Shown here one piece after another: positions 41,575 through 50,383 of a stretch of 64,000 bases of DNA. The notes below the pieces were generated by a model. That model had not been told where the DNA came from. It did no database searches and saw only the letters and a list, made by a program, of their open reading frames with translations. The position numbers and the translations under genes were made by a program. This DNA comes from Bacteroidales bacterium UBA4360 (GTDB lineage Bacteria > Bacteroidota > Bacteroidia > Bacteroidales > UBA932). Within the stretch, counting starts at the first letter, position 1; every line of letters begins with the position of its first letter. The stretch spans positions 40,753 through 104,752 of the forward strand of contig DGSO01000032.1 of assembly GCA_002393945.1 (NCBI GenBank). Direction: 5' to 3'.

Positions 41575-44189
41575 GAAAATGGCTATTTCCCCTTGCCCTG
41601 GCAGCGTTGACGTTGTCCTGCGCCAAGGAGGATGAACAGATTCAGACTCCGTCGGCAGCCCCTCTTTCAGAGGAGGTTGAGGCGGGTCCGGTATATGTGG
41701 AGGGCGTTGCCGAGGTCCTTCTGGACGAGAGTATGGCAAGCCTCGCAGAGTCCGACCCTGCGGCTGCAGCCTTACAGCTTGGCGCCGAATATCTGGAGAG
41801 GATCTTCCCCTACGACCCCGAAAACGAGGCCGCCCATCGCGAGGCCGGCCTTCACCGCTGGTACAGGACCCATTATAACCCTGCAAAGCCTCTTACCAAG
41901 GCATCGGCAGACATGGGATCAATCCCGGGCGTGGAGGTCGTAAACCCGGTCTACAAGATCAGCAGGCCTTCCGTCGTCTTCAACGACCCCCTCTACGGCC
42001 GCCAGTGGCATTATGATAATCCCGGCACCCAGTGGGCCGATGTGAATGCACTTCCCGTCTGGGAAGCATACACTACCGGCAATCCTGCAGTGATAGTCTC
42101 CGTGGTCGACGGCGGCATTGACCCCGCCCACGAGGACCTTGCCGACAATTATATCCCAGGAGGTGCCGACGGCTCCAAGAGCTTCATGTCCGGCAATCCG
42201 GGCTACCGCATCGTGGCGCACTCCCACGGCACCCATGTAGCAGGCACCATTGCCGCTGTGAACAACAACGGCATTGGAGTTGCGGGCATAGCCGGCGGTG
42301 ACGCCAAAGCCGGAAAGAAGGGCGTCAGGCTCATGTCCTGCCAGGTTTTCCAGAACTCGCAGAGCGCAGGATATGGAAATTTCGAGGAAGCCATGGTCTG
42401 GGGAGCAGACCACGGCGCCGTCATCTCCAACAACAGCTGGGGATACGATTTCACTGACGATGCAGGCAACTACAACAAGGCCGCTGCAAAAAAAGCCCAC
42501 GAGGACGCCATCAAGCCAATCTCCGAGGCTCCCACGGCATTCAAGAGCGCTGTTGAGTACTTCAACAGCCACGCGGGTATGAAAGGCGGAGTACAGACAG
42601 GCCCCATGGCCGGCGGTATCATGTTCTTTGCCGCTGGTAACGAAGGACAGCCTTACGGCGCTCCCGGCTGCTATCCCGGCTGTATGTCGGTAGGCGCCAT
42701 TACATCCTACGGCACCCGTTCCAACTTCTCCAACTACGGAGACTGGGTGGACATCTGTGCTCCGGGAGTAGACATCATGAGCACGCTCCCTGACAACTCC
42801 TACGGCCTTCTGAGCGGCACCTCCATGGCCTGCCCTCACGTTACAGGCGTAGCCGCCCTCGTAATCTCCTACTGCGGAGGCGAAGGCTTCACCAGGGATC
42901 AGCTCTGGGACAAGCTCATCGGCGGTGCGAACAATGCCGACATTGCCGCTTCCTACAGGATCGGCCCCCTTGTTGATGCCCTTGGCGCTATCAGCTATGG
43001 CTCCGGAGAGCCCCCGGCACCGGTTTCAGACCTTGCTCTGGTGGGCGTGAAGTCCAATTTCGCCACCGTCTCACTCACCGTTCCTGCCGACAAGGACGGA
43101 AAGCCCGCATACGGCTTCCGCGTCCTGGCCGCCAAGACCAAGGCCGCCCTTCAGTCCTGTGACCCCAGAAATCCCGGTCAGGACATCGTCCAGGGCAGTT
43201 TCCTCTCCCGTGAGGCAAAGGTCGGAGACAAGATTCAGGGCACCATCGGCGACCTTGGCTTCTCCTCCCACTATTATATCGCAATCAGCGCCTACGACTA
43301 CGGCCGCAACTTCTCTGCAATCAGCAATATCGTCGAGGCTGATACCGGAGAGAACCACGCTCCCACCATCACAACCACCTATACGGGGGACTACAAGTTC
43401 CATGTCCATGACAATTTCACGATTCCTTTCACCATTGAAGACCCCGACGGGCACGTCGTCAATGTGGAGTTCATCAAGGATGCCGCTGACGAAGGCGGCG
43501 CCCTGAGGCTTCTGGAAAGCGTGAAAGAAGGGGAATACGACCTCCAGGTACTTGGAAATGTCACCGGTGAAGGTGTCTACCACGCCACTCTTAAGGTCTG
43601 GGACAACTACGGCCCTGAAATCACCTTCCCCATTACCTATGAGATACTTCCCAACGCCGCACCCGTAAAGGTGAAGGACATGGAGAACCTCATGCTCAGG
43701 TATGGCGGAGACATGGTAAAGATTGACATGCATGAGTATATTCAGGACCCCGACGGCGAGAAACTGAACTACACCATTTCCATCACGGACCGTTCTGTGG
43801 TGCATGTATCGCAGACCGCCGGCACCGAGACCCTTGTCGTCACCGCCCTGTCTGACGAGGGCATGGCAACGGTGAACCTGTCGGCAACGGATGCCGGAGG
43901 GAGGGCTATAGAGACGTCCTTCGTGGTTCTGGTACGTTCTTCCGAGGTTAAGTTCCAGGCATACCCCAATCCGGTTGTGAGCGTCCTTTACGTCGGAACC
44001 GGAAATGAGCCGGAATTTTCCACGATCTCCCTCATCAGTTCATCAGGAGTAACCGTATTCAAGCAGCAGTTCTACTGCAGCGCGTTTGCGCCTGCCGAAA
44101 TCAATGTAAAACCGGCCGCCCCCGGTATCTACACCCTGAGGGTTGAAACCGGCGGTGAAGTCTATAAAGCAACTATAGTGAAGCAATGA
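41571..44189 (+). CDS. Subtilisin-family (S8) protease with T9SS C-terminal sorting domain
   Basis: 872 residues. Lipobox-like LTLSC (Cys17); pro-region to about 165; S8 domain with Asp180 (VSVVDGGID), His219 (HSHGTHVAG) and Ser418 (SGTSMACPHVTG), all intact. An Fn3-like module (about 485-600) and two Ig/cadherin-like modules ('NHAPTITT', 'NAAPVKVKD') follow. The last 75 residues match the T9SS type-A sorting domain: YPNPVVSVLYV ... SSSGVTVFK ... APGIYTLRVETGGEVYKATIVKQ. It should be exported through the outer membrane and fixed at the surface, supplying peptides to the SusCD pair. ATGA overlaps on both sides show tight coupling. Confidence 0.93.
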   Translation: MRKWLFPLALAALTLSCAKEDEQIQTPSAAPLSEEVEAGPVYVEGVAEVLLDESMASLAESDPAAAALQLGAEYLERIFPYDPENEAAHREAGLHRWYRTHYNPAKPLTKASADMGSIPGVEVVNPVYKISRPSVVFNDPLYGRQWHYDNPGTQWADVNALPVWEAYTTGNPAVIVSVVDGGIDPAHEDLADNYIPGGADGSKSFMSGNPGYRIVAHSHGTHVAGTIAAVNNNGIGVAGIAGGDAKAGKKGVRLMSCQVFQNSQSAGYGNFEEAMVWGADHGAVISNNSWGYDFTDDAGNYNKAAAKKAHEDAIKPISEAPTAFKSAVEYFNSHAGMKGGVQTGPMAGGIMFFAAGNEGQPYGAPGCYPGCMSVGAITSYGTRSNFSNYGDWVDICAPGVDIMSTLPDNSYGLLSGTSMACPHVTGVAALVISYCGGEGFTRDQLWDKLIGGANNADIAASYRIGPLVDALGAISYGSGEPPAPVSDLALVGVKSNFATVSLTVPADKDGKPAYGFRVLAAKTKAALQSCDPRNPGQDIVQGSFLSREAKVGDKIQGTIGDLGFSSHYYIAISAYDYGRNFSAISNIVEADTGENHAPTITTTYTGDYKFHVHDNFTIPFTIEDPDGHVVNVEFIKDAADEGGALRLLESVKEGEYDLQVLGNVTGEGVYHATLKVWDNYGPEITFPITYEILPNAAPVKVKDMENLMLRYGGDMVKIDMHEYIQDPDGEKLNYTISITDRSVVHVSQTAGTETLVVTALSDEGMATVNLSATDAGGRAIETSFVVLVRSSEVKFQAYPNPVVSVLYVGTGNEPEFSTISLISSSGVTVFKQQFYCSAFAPAEINVKPAAPGIYTLRVETGGEVYKATIVKQ

Positions 44190-45118
44190 GAAAGGTAATG
44201 ACATTTGTTGTGGCGGCGTTTTTACCCGCCATGTATATCGCAGCACAGGAAAGCGTTGCGATGGACTGGCTCAGGGCTTCCAGGAATCCTGTAACCGCTT
44301 CGCTCGCAGGGGCAGGCAGTGCTTCCTCCGTGCAGGGAACGGCATTCTCCTTCCTTCAGAATCCCGCCCTCGCTCCGCTTGAAGAGACCACCCTGGGTGC
44401 GGCGGTATCCATGAACATGACTCCCTCCGGCGAAGGCCACAGCAACGGCCTTGCCGCCGGTGCCGCCTGGCGTCTTGGAAAGTTCAGCGTCCATGCCGGA
44501 TACGCCTCGATGAGATACCCTGAAACGGCTCTCAGCAGCGACGGCGGCGGTGCTGCCGGTACTTTCAAGCCGTCCAATATGATAATCGGCGGCGGTCTTG
44601 GCTTTGCGTTTACAGACTATCTCAGCCTTGGCGCAAACATCAGGTTCGCCAAGGAACAGCTGTCCTCCAAGGTGGCCGTTTCCGGCATCAATGCCGACCT
44701 TGCCGCCCTCTTCAAGATGGGCGGCCTTGGCGTGAGCGCCGGCGTTTACAGCCTTGGCCCCAAGGTGAAAAGCAGCGGAAACAGGACCTATGCGCTGCCT
44801 GCATCGGCAAAGATCGGAGCCTCCTATGACCTTGCGTTCGGAGAGTCAGTAATCGGCTTCGTGGCCGATGCCGACTACTACTTCAACGCCAACCTGGGTG
44901 CGGCTGCGGGCGTTTCGTATGCCTTCAAGGATATGGTGTTTGTGCGCGCAGGCTTCGCTTACGGCAGCCTGAAGGACGACTTCACCGCAGCTCCTGTCCC
45001 TACGCACTTCTCATTTGGCGCGGGACTGAAGCTTTATGGAGCGCAGCTCGACCTCTGTGCAAAGATTATCCCTGATGCCGGAACGGCACTCTGCGGAGGT
45101 CTTTCGTACTCTTTCTGA
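44186..45118 (+). CDS. PorV/PorQ-like outer-membrane beta-barrel protein
   Basis: 310 residues. Signal peptide (cut near IAAQ), then the typical start of PorV-like proteins (MDWLRASRNPVTASLAGAG ... FLQNPALAPL), strands such as GGGLGFAFTDYLSLGANI, and a C-terminal barrel strand ending in aromatic F (LCGGLSYSF). PorV is the T9SS shuttle that hands substrates to the cell-surface attachment machinery. A PorV-like gene directly coupled (ATGA) to a T9SS substrate suggests a dedicated partner. Related to the gene at 45871. Confidence 0.8.
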   Translation: MRKVMTFVVAAFLPAMYIAAQESVAMDWLRASRNPVTASLAGAGSASSVQGTAFSFLQNPALAPLEETTLGAAVSMNMTPSGEGHSNGLAAGAAWRLGKFSVHAGYASMRYPETALSSDGGGAAGTFKPSNMIIGGGLGFAFTDYLSLGANIRFAKEQLSSKVAVSGINADLAALFKMGGLGVSAGVYSLGPKVKSSGNRTYALPASAKIGASYDLAFGESVIGFVADADYYFNANLGAAAGVSYAFKDMVFVRAGFAYGSLKDDFTAAPVPTHFSFGAGLKLYGAQLDLCAKIIPDAGTALCGGLSYSF

Positions 45119-45796
45119 TTATTCGAAAACAACAGGAATAACGAATGTGATTCTCGTCGGGGCCCCGTCGGCCCTGGCGGGTTTCCATTTAGGGGCCTTC
45201 TGAAGCGTCTTTACGGCGGCGTCGCTCAGGGCAGGAGAGGGGCTTTTGAGCACCTGAATCTCCTGGACGGCGCCCTTTCGGCCTACGACGAAACGCACCT
45301 TGACTGTGCCCTTGGAGCCGTCGGTGGGCTGGACGAGATGGGCCTGCACCCACTGCCGGAAGGCTTCTTCGGCCTCGTTACCCTCTTTGCCTTTGAAGAC
45401 GGGCTTTTTCTCCAGGCGGTCCATGTAGGAGAGGTTGTGGTCGGGGCCGTCGGACTTGGAGAGGAGGATGCCGTTTTTCATTTCGCGGGTAGTGCCGTCG
45501 TAAATGGTGAAGCGGCCGCGCACGGTGAGGGTATCGCCCTTGACCACGTCCATTTCCCGGAACGATTTGTCCAATCCGGGGCTCTGGAGGCCGTAGACGA
45601 GAAGGGTCCCGGTCTCATCCTGCAGGTAGAAGCTTCCGCTGCTTGCGCTGCGTACCTTGGAGACGACTCCCTTTACTATGTAGGCCGATGTGTCGCTTGG
45701 CGACAACCTGAGGAATTCCTTTACGGTGAGCTCTTGAGCCTGGAGGCCGGTGCATGTAAAACCGATTACAGCCAGTAGTGCGATTATCCTTTTCAT
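45119..45796 (-). CDS. Exported OB-fold protein with TonB C-terminal domain
   Basis: 225 residues. Signal peptide or single anchor (MKRIIALLAVIGFTCTGLQAQ), then an OB-fold-like segment (about 38-112: IVKGVVSKVRSASSGSFYLQD, GDTLTVRGRFTIYDG), then a TonB_C domain (about 140-225: GTVKVRFVVGRKGAVQEIQVLK, VKTLQKAPKWKPA, RITFVIPVVFE). TonB normally has a proline-rich spacer reaching across the periplasm; here an OB fold takes its place. The -7 box TATATTTG (45802-45809) is five bases before the ATG. It is convergent with the PorV-like gene; the stops are adjacent. Confidence 0.82.
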   Translation of the reverse strand: MKRIIALLAVIGFTCTGLQAQELTVKEFLRLSPSDTSAYIVKGVVSKVRSASSGSFYLQDETGTLLVYGLQSPGLDKSFREMDVVKGDTLTVRGRFTIYDGTTREMKNGILLSKSDGPDHNLSYMDRLEKKPVFKGKEGNEAEEAFRQWVQAHLVQPTDGSKGTVKVRFVVGRKGAVQEIQVLKSPSPALSDAAVKTLQKAPKWKPARADGAPTRITFVIPVVFE

Positions 45797-45801
45797 GCTT
45801 A

Positions 45802-45809
45802 CAAATATA
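45802..45809 (-). promoter_or_regulatory. -7 box of the OB-fold/TonB gene
   Basis: TATATTTG on the minus strand, ending five bases before the ATG at 45796, so transcription should start at or next to the start codon. Confidence 0.55.
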
Positions 45810-45870
45810 ATGATTTTTGCTTTTTACAGCGATAATTCCTAACTTGCATCCCCTTTTGGGAGGATCAGTC

Positions 45871-46746
45871 ATGAAGAGAAGTTTGATATTAACAGCCTGT
45901 GCGCTCATCCTGTCTTCTTTCGGCGCAAAGGCGCAGGGAGAAGCCCTGGTTTTTACCCGTACAGAAATATCCCCCGTCCTTCAGGGAACCGCCGGTGCGG
46001 CAATAGCTGCCGATAACGGCCCCTGGAACGCCTTCCGCGGCGCTGCGGCGGGCGCATATATGGACAAGAAAGTATCGGCAGGAGCGGGATTCCGCTATTT
46101 CTCCGGGGATTTGCTTTTTGGCGGGGCGGCCGGCCTGGCACTGACGGACAGGATGGCCCTGTACCTTGGCGGCGTCTATAATGCGGGCGCCACCGTTGCC
46201 GATTACCGCACCAACAACATGGTACTTTCGGCCGGCTTCGGCTTCGGTATCACGGATGCGCTCTCGGTGGGCGCGAACCTGCGTTACGCAAGGCAGAGCC
46301 TCACGGCAGAAAACAGCTACGGCGGCGTGAGCCTGGACCTTTCCGTAAGGGACATGATTACCGACGACATCGCCGTCATCGCCGGAGTTTCCACCCTTGG
46401 CGGCAAGGTCGCTTCCGTGTCCGGGGATTCCTATCCCCAGCCGGCGCACGTCTTCGTCGGGGCCGATTATGCTTCAGAGATAGAGGCTTTGGGCACCCTG
46501 CATATCGATGCCATGGGCGAGTACTATTTCAGCAGGAACTACGCTGCGGCAGCAGGCCTCAGGCTCGCTTTCCTGGAGTATTTCAACCTCAGGGCAGGTT
46601 ACCGTTACGCAAGTTCCGTCTGCGCCCTGCCGTCATATTTTGCAGTTGGCGCCGGTGCGTCGGTGGCAGGTTTCAATATTGATGTTACTTATATGAAATA
46701 CCCGTCCGACAACGTTGTCGGGCTGGGCGTGTCTTATGCATTTTAG
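45871..46746 (+). CDS. Second PorV-like outer-membrane beta-barrel protein
   Basis: 291 residues from the ATG at 45871, which has a good GGGAGGA site 8-9 bases upstream and begins a signal peptide (cut after AKAQ). Strand pattern and motifs parallel the protein at 44186 (VLSAGFGFGITDALSVGANLRYARQSL versus GGGLGFAFTDYLSLGANIRFAKEQL; both end in G-x-SYxF). The two are paralogues separated by the OB-fold/TonB gene. Probably co-transcribed with the following CobW gene, six bases away. Confidence 0.78.
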   Translation: MKRSLILTACALILSSFGAKAQGEALVFTRTEISPVLQGTAGAAIAADNGPWNAFRGAAAGAYMDKKVSAGAGFRYFSGDLLFGGAAGLALTDRMALYLGGVYNAGATVADYRTNNMVLSAGFGFGITDALSVGANLRYARQSLTAENSYGGVSLDLSVRDMITDDIAVIAGVSTLGGKVASVSGDSYPQPAHVFVGADYASEIEALGTLHIDAMGEYYFSRNYAAAAGLRLAFLEYFNLRAGYRYASSVCALPSYFAVGAGASVAGFNIDVTYMKYPSDNVVGLGVSYAF

Positions 46747-46751
46747 AGACT

Positions 46752-47894
46752 ATGGAGATTAATCTGGACAGAAAAGAGATCCCGGTACTCCTTCTTACAG
46801 GATACCTTGGAAGCGGCAAGACCACCCTTTTGAACCGCATCCTTGCAAATGAAAAGGGCATTAAGTTCGCCGTCATCGTAAATGACATCGGCGAGGTGAA
46901 CATCGACGCGAGCCTCATCGAGCAGGGCGGCATCGTGGGCCAGACGGACGACTCCCTGGTAGCCCTTCAGAACGGATGCATCTGCTGCACGCTCAAGATG
47001 GACCTTGTCCAGCAGATAGCAGACCTCACCGCCGCGCGTAAGTTCGACTACATCGTGGTTGAGGCCAGCGGCATCTGCGAGCCGGCTCCCATCGCGCAGA
47101 CCATCAGCACCATCCCGGCATTCGGCGCACAGTACGTACACGGCCAGCTGCCTTACGTAGACTGCATCTGCACGGTGGTGGACGCCCTGCGCATGAAGGA
47201 CGAATTCGGCGCCGGAGAGGCCCTGCAGAAGGAAGACATCGGCGAAGACGATCTTGAGCGTCTGGTTATAGAGCAGATTGAATTCTGTAACCTGGTGCTG
47301 CTGAACAAGGCTTCCGAGGTTACTCCGGAGGAGCTTGGAAAGCTGAAAGGTATCGTTTCCGCAATCAATCCCGGTGCCCGCATCCTTGAATGCGACTATG
47401 GAAACGTCCCGCTGGAGGAACTCATCTATACCGGCATGTTCAACTTTGACAAGGTGGCTACTTCGGCCGCCTGGATTGCCGCAATCGAAGGCGAGGACGA
47501 GGAAGAAGAAGCCGAGGGCGAAGCTCTCGAGTACGGTATCGACACCTTTGTCTGGACACGCCGCCCGGCAATGGACCTGAACAAGTTCGACAACATGGTA
47601 GCAAAGCACTGGCCTTCGAACATCATCCGTGCGAAGGGCCTCTGCTACTTCGACAACAACAAGGATCAGTGCTACCTCTTCGAGCAGGCAGGCCGCCAGA
47701 AGTCCATCCGCGAGGCCGGACTCTGGTTCGCCACCATGCCGGAGGACGAGCTCCAGGACATGATGCGCCGTGACAAGAACCTCCGCCGCGACTGGGACCC
47801 CGAGTACGGCGACCGCATGCAGAAGATAGTCTTCATCGGCCAGAACCTGGACAAGAAGGCCATCGAGGAGCTTATGGACGGTTGTCTGGTGTAG
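46752..47894 (+). CDS. CobW/COG0523-family GTP-binding metallochaperone
   Basis: 380 residues. Walker A at 17-25 (GYLGSGKTT), the metal-binding CxCC motif at 76-79 (GCICC), Walker B-like VVEASGICEP, and the guanine-specificity NKAS. A short acidic stretch (EGEDEEEEAEGEA) separates the GTPase from the CobW_C domain (about 260-375, with VWTRRPAMDLNKFDNMV). The family delivers zinc or other metals to client enzymes. Which metal is not visible; no Zur box was identified upstream. The 3' end overlaps the convergent LAB_N gene by 23 bases. Confidence 0.92.
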   Translation: MEINLDRKEIPVLLLTGYLGSGKTTLLNRILANEKGIKFAVIVNDIGEVNIDASLIEQGGIVGQTDDSLVALQNGCICCTLKMDLVQQIADLTAARKFDYIVVEASGICEPAPIAQTISTIPAFGAQYVHGQLPYVDCICTVVDALRMKDEFGAGEALQKEDIGEDDLERLVIEQIEFCNLVLLNKASEVTPEELGKLKGIVSAINPGARILECDYGNVPLEELIYTGMFNFDKVATSAAWIAAIEGEDEEEEAEGEALEYGIDTFVWTRRPAMDLNKFDNMVAKHWPSNIIRAKGLCYFDNNKDQCYLFEQAGRQKSIREAGLWFATMPEDELQDMMRRDKNLRRDWDPEYGDRMQKIVFIGQNLDKKAIEELMDGCLV

Positions 47895-48525
47895 GCCGGT
47901 CCTCTTTCAGGTTGGCGGCGCTTATCATCAGGTTGCGGATAGAGAAGACGATGGAGAACTGGCCGATGGCGAGTACCCAGTCGTGCCTGATGATACCGTA
48001 GCTGATAATCATCACGGAGCCTATTACGGCAAGAATCCAGTGACCAAGCGGCAGGAGAGACTTCTGCCGCTTGACGCTGTATATAAGCTGGTACAGCGAG
48101 CGGATTTCGTACACGAACTGCCCCATGACGCCGTACAGCAGCAGCCACAGGGGAATCTGCCTGTTTTCCAGGAACTGGCTCCGGAACTCGGGGAAGTCCT
48201 TTACGATGAGGCCGATGATCACCACCGGGAACAGCGCCTGGAGCACCACGACGAACTTCGGCACTTTCTTGTACAGCCCCAGGTTGGAGATGTTCCACAT
48301 ATAGATATAGTAGCCTACGCTTTCTCCGAAGAGTATTGAAAAGTCCTTTCTGAGCCAGCCGTAGATGTACAGAAGGATGGCGCCGGCGCTGCTGAGCACC
48401 CAGTAAATGCCGGGAGACTCAACCCTGCGGGACTTTTCCGACATGTACCACTGGATGAGGATCCTGAGGCCGTAGACCCCCATGCCTGCAAAGCCGATAA
48501 GATATACCCAGAACGGACTGTCCAT
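47872..48525 (-). CDS. LAB_N (lipid A biosynthesis N-terminal domain) membrane protein
   Basis: 217 residues from the ATG at 48525. The open frame reaches further upstream but that part overlaps the acyltransferase gene. Two LAB_N repeats are seen: GVYGLRILIQWYMSEKSRRVESP with YWVLSSAGAILLYIYG, and VYEIRSLYQLIYSVKRQK with HWILAVIGSVMIISYG. About six membrane helices in a SWEET/PQ-loop-like arrangement. Such proteins accompany lipid A or glycolipid genes but have no proved activity. Located one base after the acyltransferase gene. Confidence 0.85.
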   Translation of the reverse strand: MDSPFWVYLIGFAGMGVYGLRILIQWYMSEKSRRVESPGIYWVLSSAGAILLYIYGWLRKDFSILFGESVGYYIYMWNISNLGLYKKVPKFVVVLQALFPVVIIGLIVKDFPEFRSQFLENRQIPLWLLLYGVMGQFVYEIRSLYQLIYSVKRQKSLLPLGHWILAVIGSVMIISYGIIRHDWVLAIGQFSIVFSIRNLMISAANLKEDRPTPDNRP

Positions 48526-48526
48526 G

Positions 48527-50341
48527 CTACTTCTTGCCGTAGAACAGTGTAAGTATCTTTTCCTGCATGTCCGGCTCAAGTATGCGCACGAATGAACGCG
48601 TGCTTGCCTCCGGGAAATCCTTGAACTCAAGGGAGATCATGGTGTCAAGGCAGTTGGAGAAGTCCTTGTCCACGTTGAAGCAGGCGGCCTGTGCGCCGCA
48701 GCTGAAATACTTCCTGATAAGGACGGGGAGACGGAACTGCCCGTCGGACAGGGCCAGGAGAAGGCGGTCCAGGGCGTCGATGTCGTTCGGCGCCATGTAC
48801 AGAAGGGCATCCGGGTCCACTCTCATGTAATCGGGAGTGAAGGGCGATGTGGACCGGGCGAAACTGTCAGGGTCCGGCATCATGTAGCCTTTCATGAGGA
48901 AGTGCAGTACCACGCTCTTGAGGAAGTCGGGAATGGCTCCGCTTATAGTCACCAGGCCTATGAACCGGTCTACGGGAGTGCCGGAAACGGTTGCCACGCA
49001 AAGGCCTGTAAACATCATTTTCAGCGGCAGGACATCCCTCTGGTACTTTGAGACGATGAATGAGCGCCCGAGCTCCATGGACCGGTTCAGAATCTCCTTG
49101 GCCGACGGGCCGTAGTCTATGAGGGTGGAGGTGTAAAGGCCGCCGATGCCGCCGTGACCATCGATGATTTCGCCGCCGTAACCAATTCTGTAAGAGCCCG
49201 CTATCTCCTGGTTGGGGACGTTCCAGAGGATGAGGTGGCGATAGTAGTTGTCGTAGATGTCCGTATCTTCGGAGGTGCCGGTTCCTTCGCCGATTTCCCT
49301 GAAGGTCACTTCCCTCAGGCGGTAAAGCTCCTTCATGAGGTGAGGGGCGTCCTGGGCTTTGATGAGGTAGGCGTCGTAGTCTCCGGAGCTGAACGCTTTC
49401 TTGTCCTGGATAGCGGCTGCATCGGCCCGGATAAGGGCAGGGTCTACGGGCGGGGCGACGGGCACCTGCTTCGTCTCCTGGGCCTTGGGAGCCTCCTGTT
49501 CGCGGCACTGCCATTCGAAACTGTAGCAGGCGTTCCGGAGGAATCCGGCCAGGGCCTTGTCGTCCAGGGATGCGATGATGGAGGGGGCTATCGGCCTGCC
49601 GATGCGCACCTTAACGGTCTTTCCGCTGGCTCTGAACATCTCCCTGGGCAGGTTCAGCGACCTCAGGATGGGATGGATGCGTCCAAGGATGTGGAACAGC
49701 CTGGAGTTGTCTCCGTCGAAGTATACCGGAATCACAGGGAGGCCGGAACGCCTGATTAGGCGTATCATGTTAAGCGCCCACGGCTTGTCCTCTACGACTC
49801 TCTTGCCGCTTACGGCCGTCCTTTCGCCTTTTTTCTGCCATGTGGCCACTTCTCCTGCGGGGAAAAGTCCAAGGGCGCCGCCGTTTCTGATATGGTCCAG
49901 CGCCACCCTAATCCCGCTTATGCTGCTGGCCTTTCCGGAGGCGAAATTGTTTACTGGAATGAAGCTATCCTTGAGATTCCGTATAAGGGAAAGGAAGAAG
50001 GTAGTAAGGATTTTGTAATCAGGCCTTCTCTTGCCGATTACGGCGTTCAGGATGAGCCCGTCCACGGCTCCGTAGTGGTGATTTGATACGGTGATGAAAC
50101 CTCCTTCAAGAGGGATGTGCTCAAGCTGATGCTCCGGAAGGTCCACCGTCACGGGCAGGTCTTCAAGTATGGTCTTTGAGAAATCGGCACCGTCCGGGCG
50201 CTCCCTCAGGCGGTAGAATTTATCCACTTTCCCGAGTCCAAGTGCTGCATACAGCAGTGCAGCGGAATATTTTCCGAAAATACCTTTAACGCCGATGGCC
50301 TTCTGCAGGTCATCCAGGCTCAGAAGCGGTTCAGGAGTCAT
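48527..50341 (-). CDS. Fused PlsC-type O-acyltransferase and GNAT/OlsB-type N-acyltransferase (aminolipid synthesis)
   Basis: 604 residues, two enzymes in one chain. The N-terminal half (about 60-260) is a lysophospholipid acyltransferase: HX4D motif in SNHHYGAVD, LFPAGEV, and VIPVYFDG. The C-terminal half (about 330-570) matches the OlsB/hemolysin-like N-acyltransferase: REVTFREIGEGTGTSEDTD, AGSYRIGYGG, GLYTSTLIDYG and ELGRSFIVSKYQ. The same two activities make ornithine, glycine or serine aminolipids (OlsF is a fusion of this kind; GlsB and GlsA are separate in Bacteroides). The amino acid used cannot be read from sequence. Confidence 0.87.
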   Translation of the reverse strand: MTPEPLLSLDDLQKAIGVKGIFGKYSAALLYAALGLGKVDKFYRLRERPDGADFSKTILEDLPVTVDLPEHQLEHIPLEGGFITVSNHHYGAVDGLILNAVIGKRRPDYKILTTFFLSLIRNLKDSFIPVNNFASGKASSISGIRVALDHIRNGGALGLFPAGEVATWQKKGERTAVSGKRVVEDKPWALNMIRLIRRSGLPVIPVYFDGDNSRLFHILGRIHPILRSLNLPREMFRASGKTVKVRIGRPIAPSIIASLDDKALAGFLRNACYSFEWQCREQEAPKAQETKQVPVAPPVDPALIRADAAAIQDKKAFSSGDYDAYLIKAQDAPHLMKELYRLREVTFREIGEGTGTSEDTDIYDNYYRHLILWNVPNQEIAGSYRIGYGGEIIDGHGGIGGLYTSTLIDYGPSAKEILNRSMELGRSFIVSKYQRDVLPLKMMFTGLCVATVSGTPVDRFIGLVTISGAIPDFLKSVVLHFLMKGYMMPDPDSFARSTSPFTPDYMRVDPDALLYMAPNDIDALDRLLLALSDGQFRLPVLIRKYFSCGAQAACFNVDKDFSNCLDTMISLEFKDFPEASTRSFVRILEPDMQEKILTLFYGKK

Positions 50342-50383
50342 TATACAGGTCAGGTTAGTACAAGTGCAAATATAGCAAAAAAA

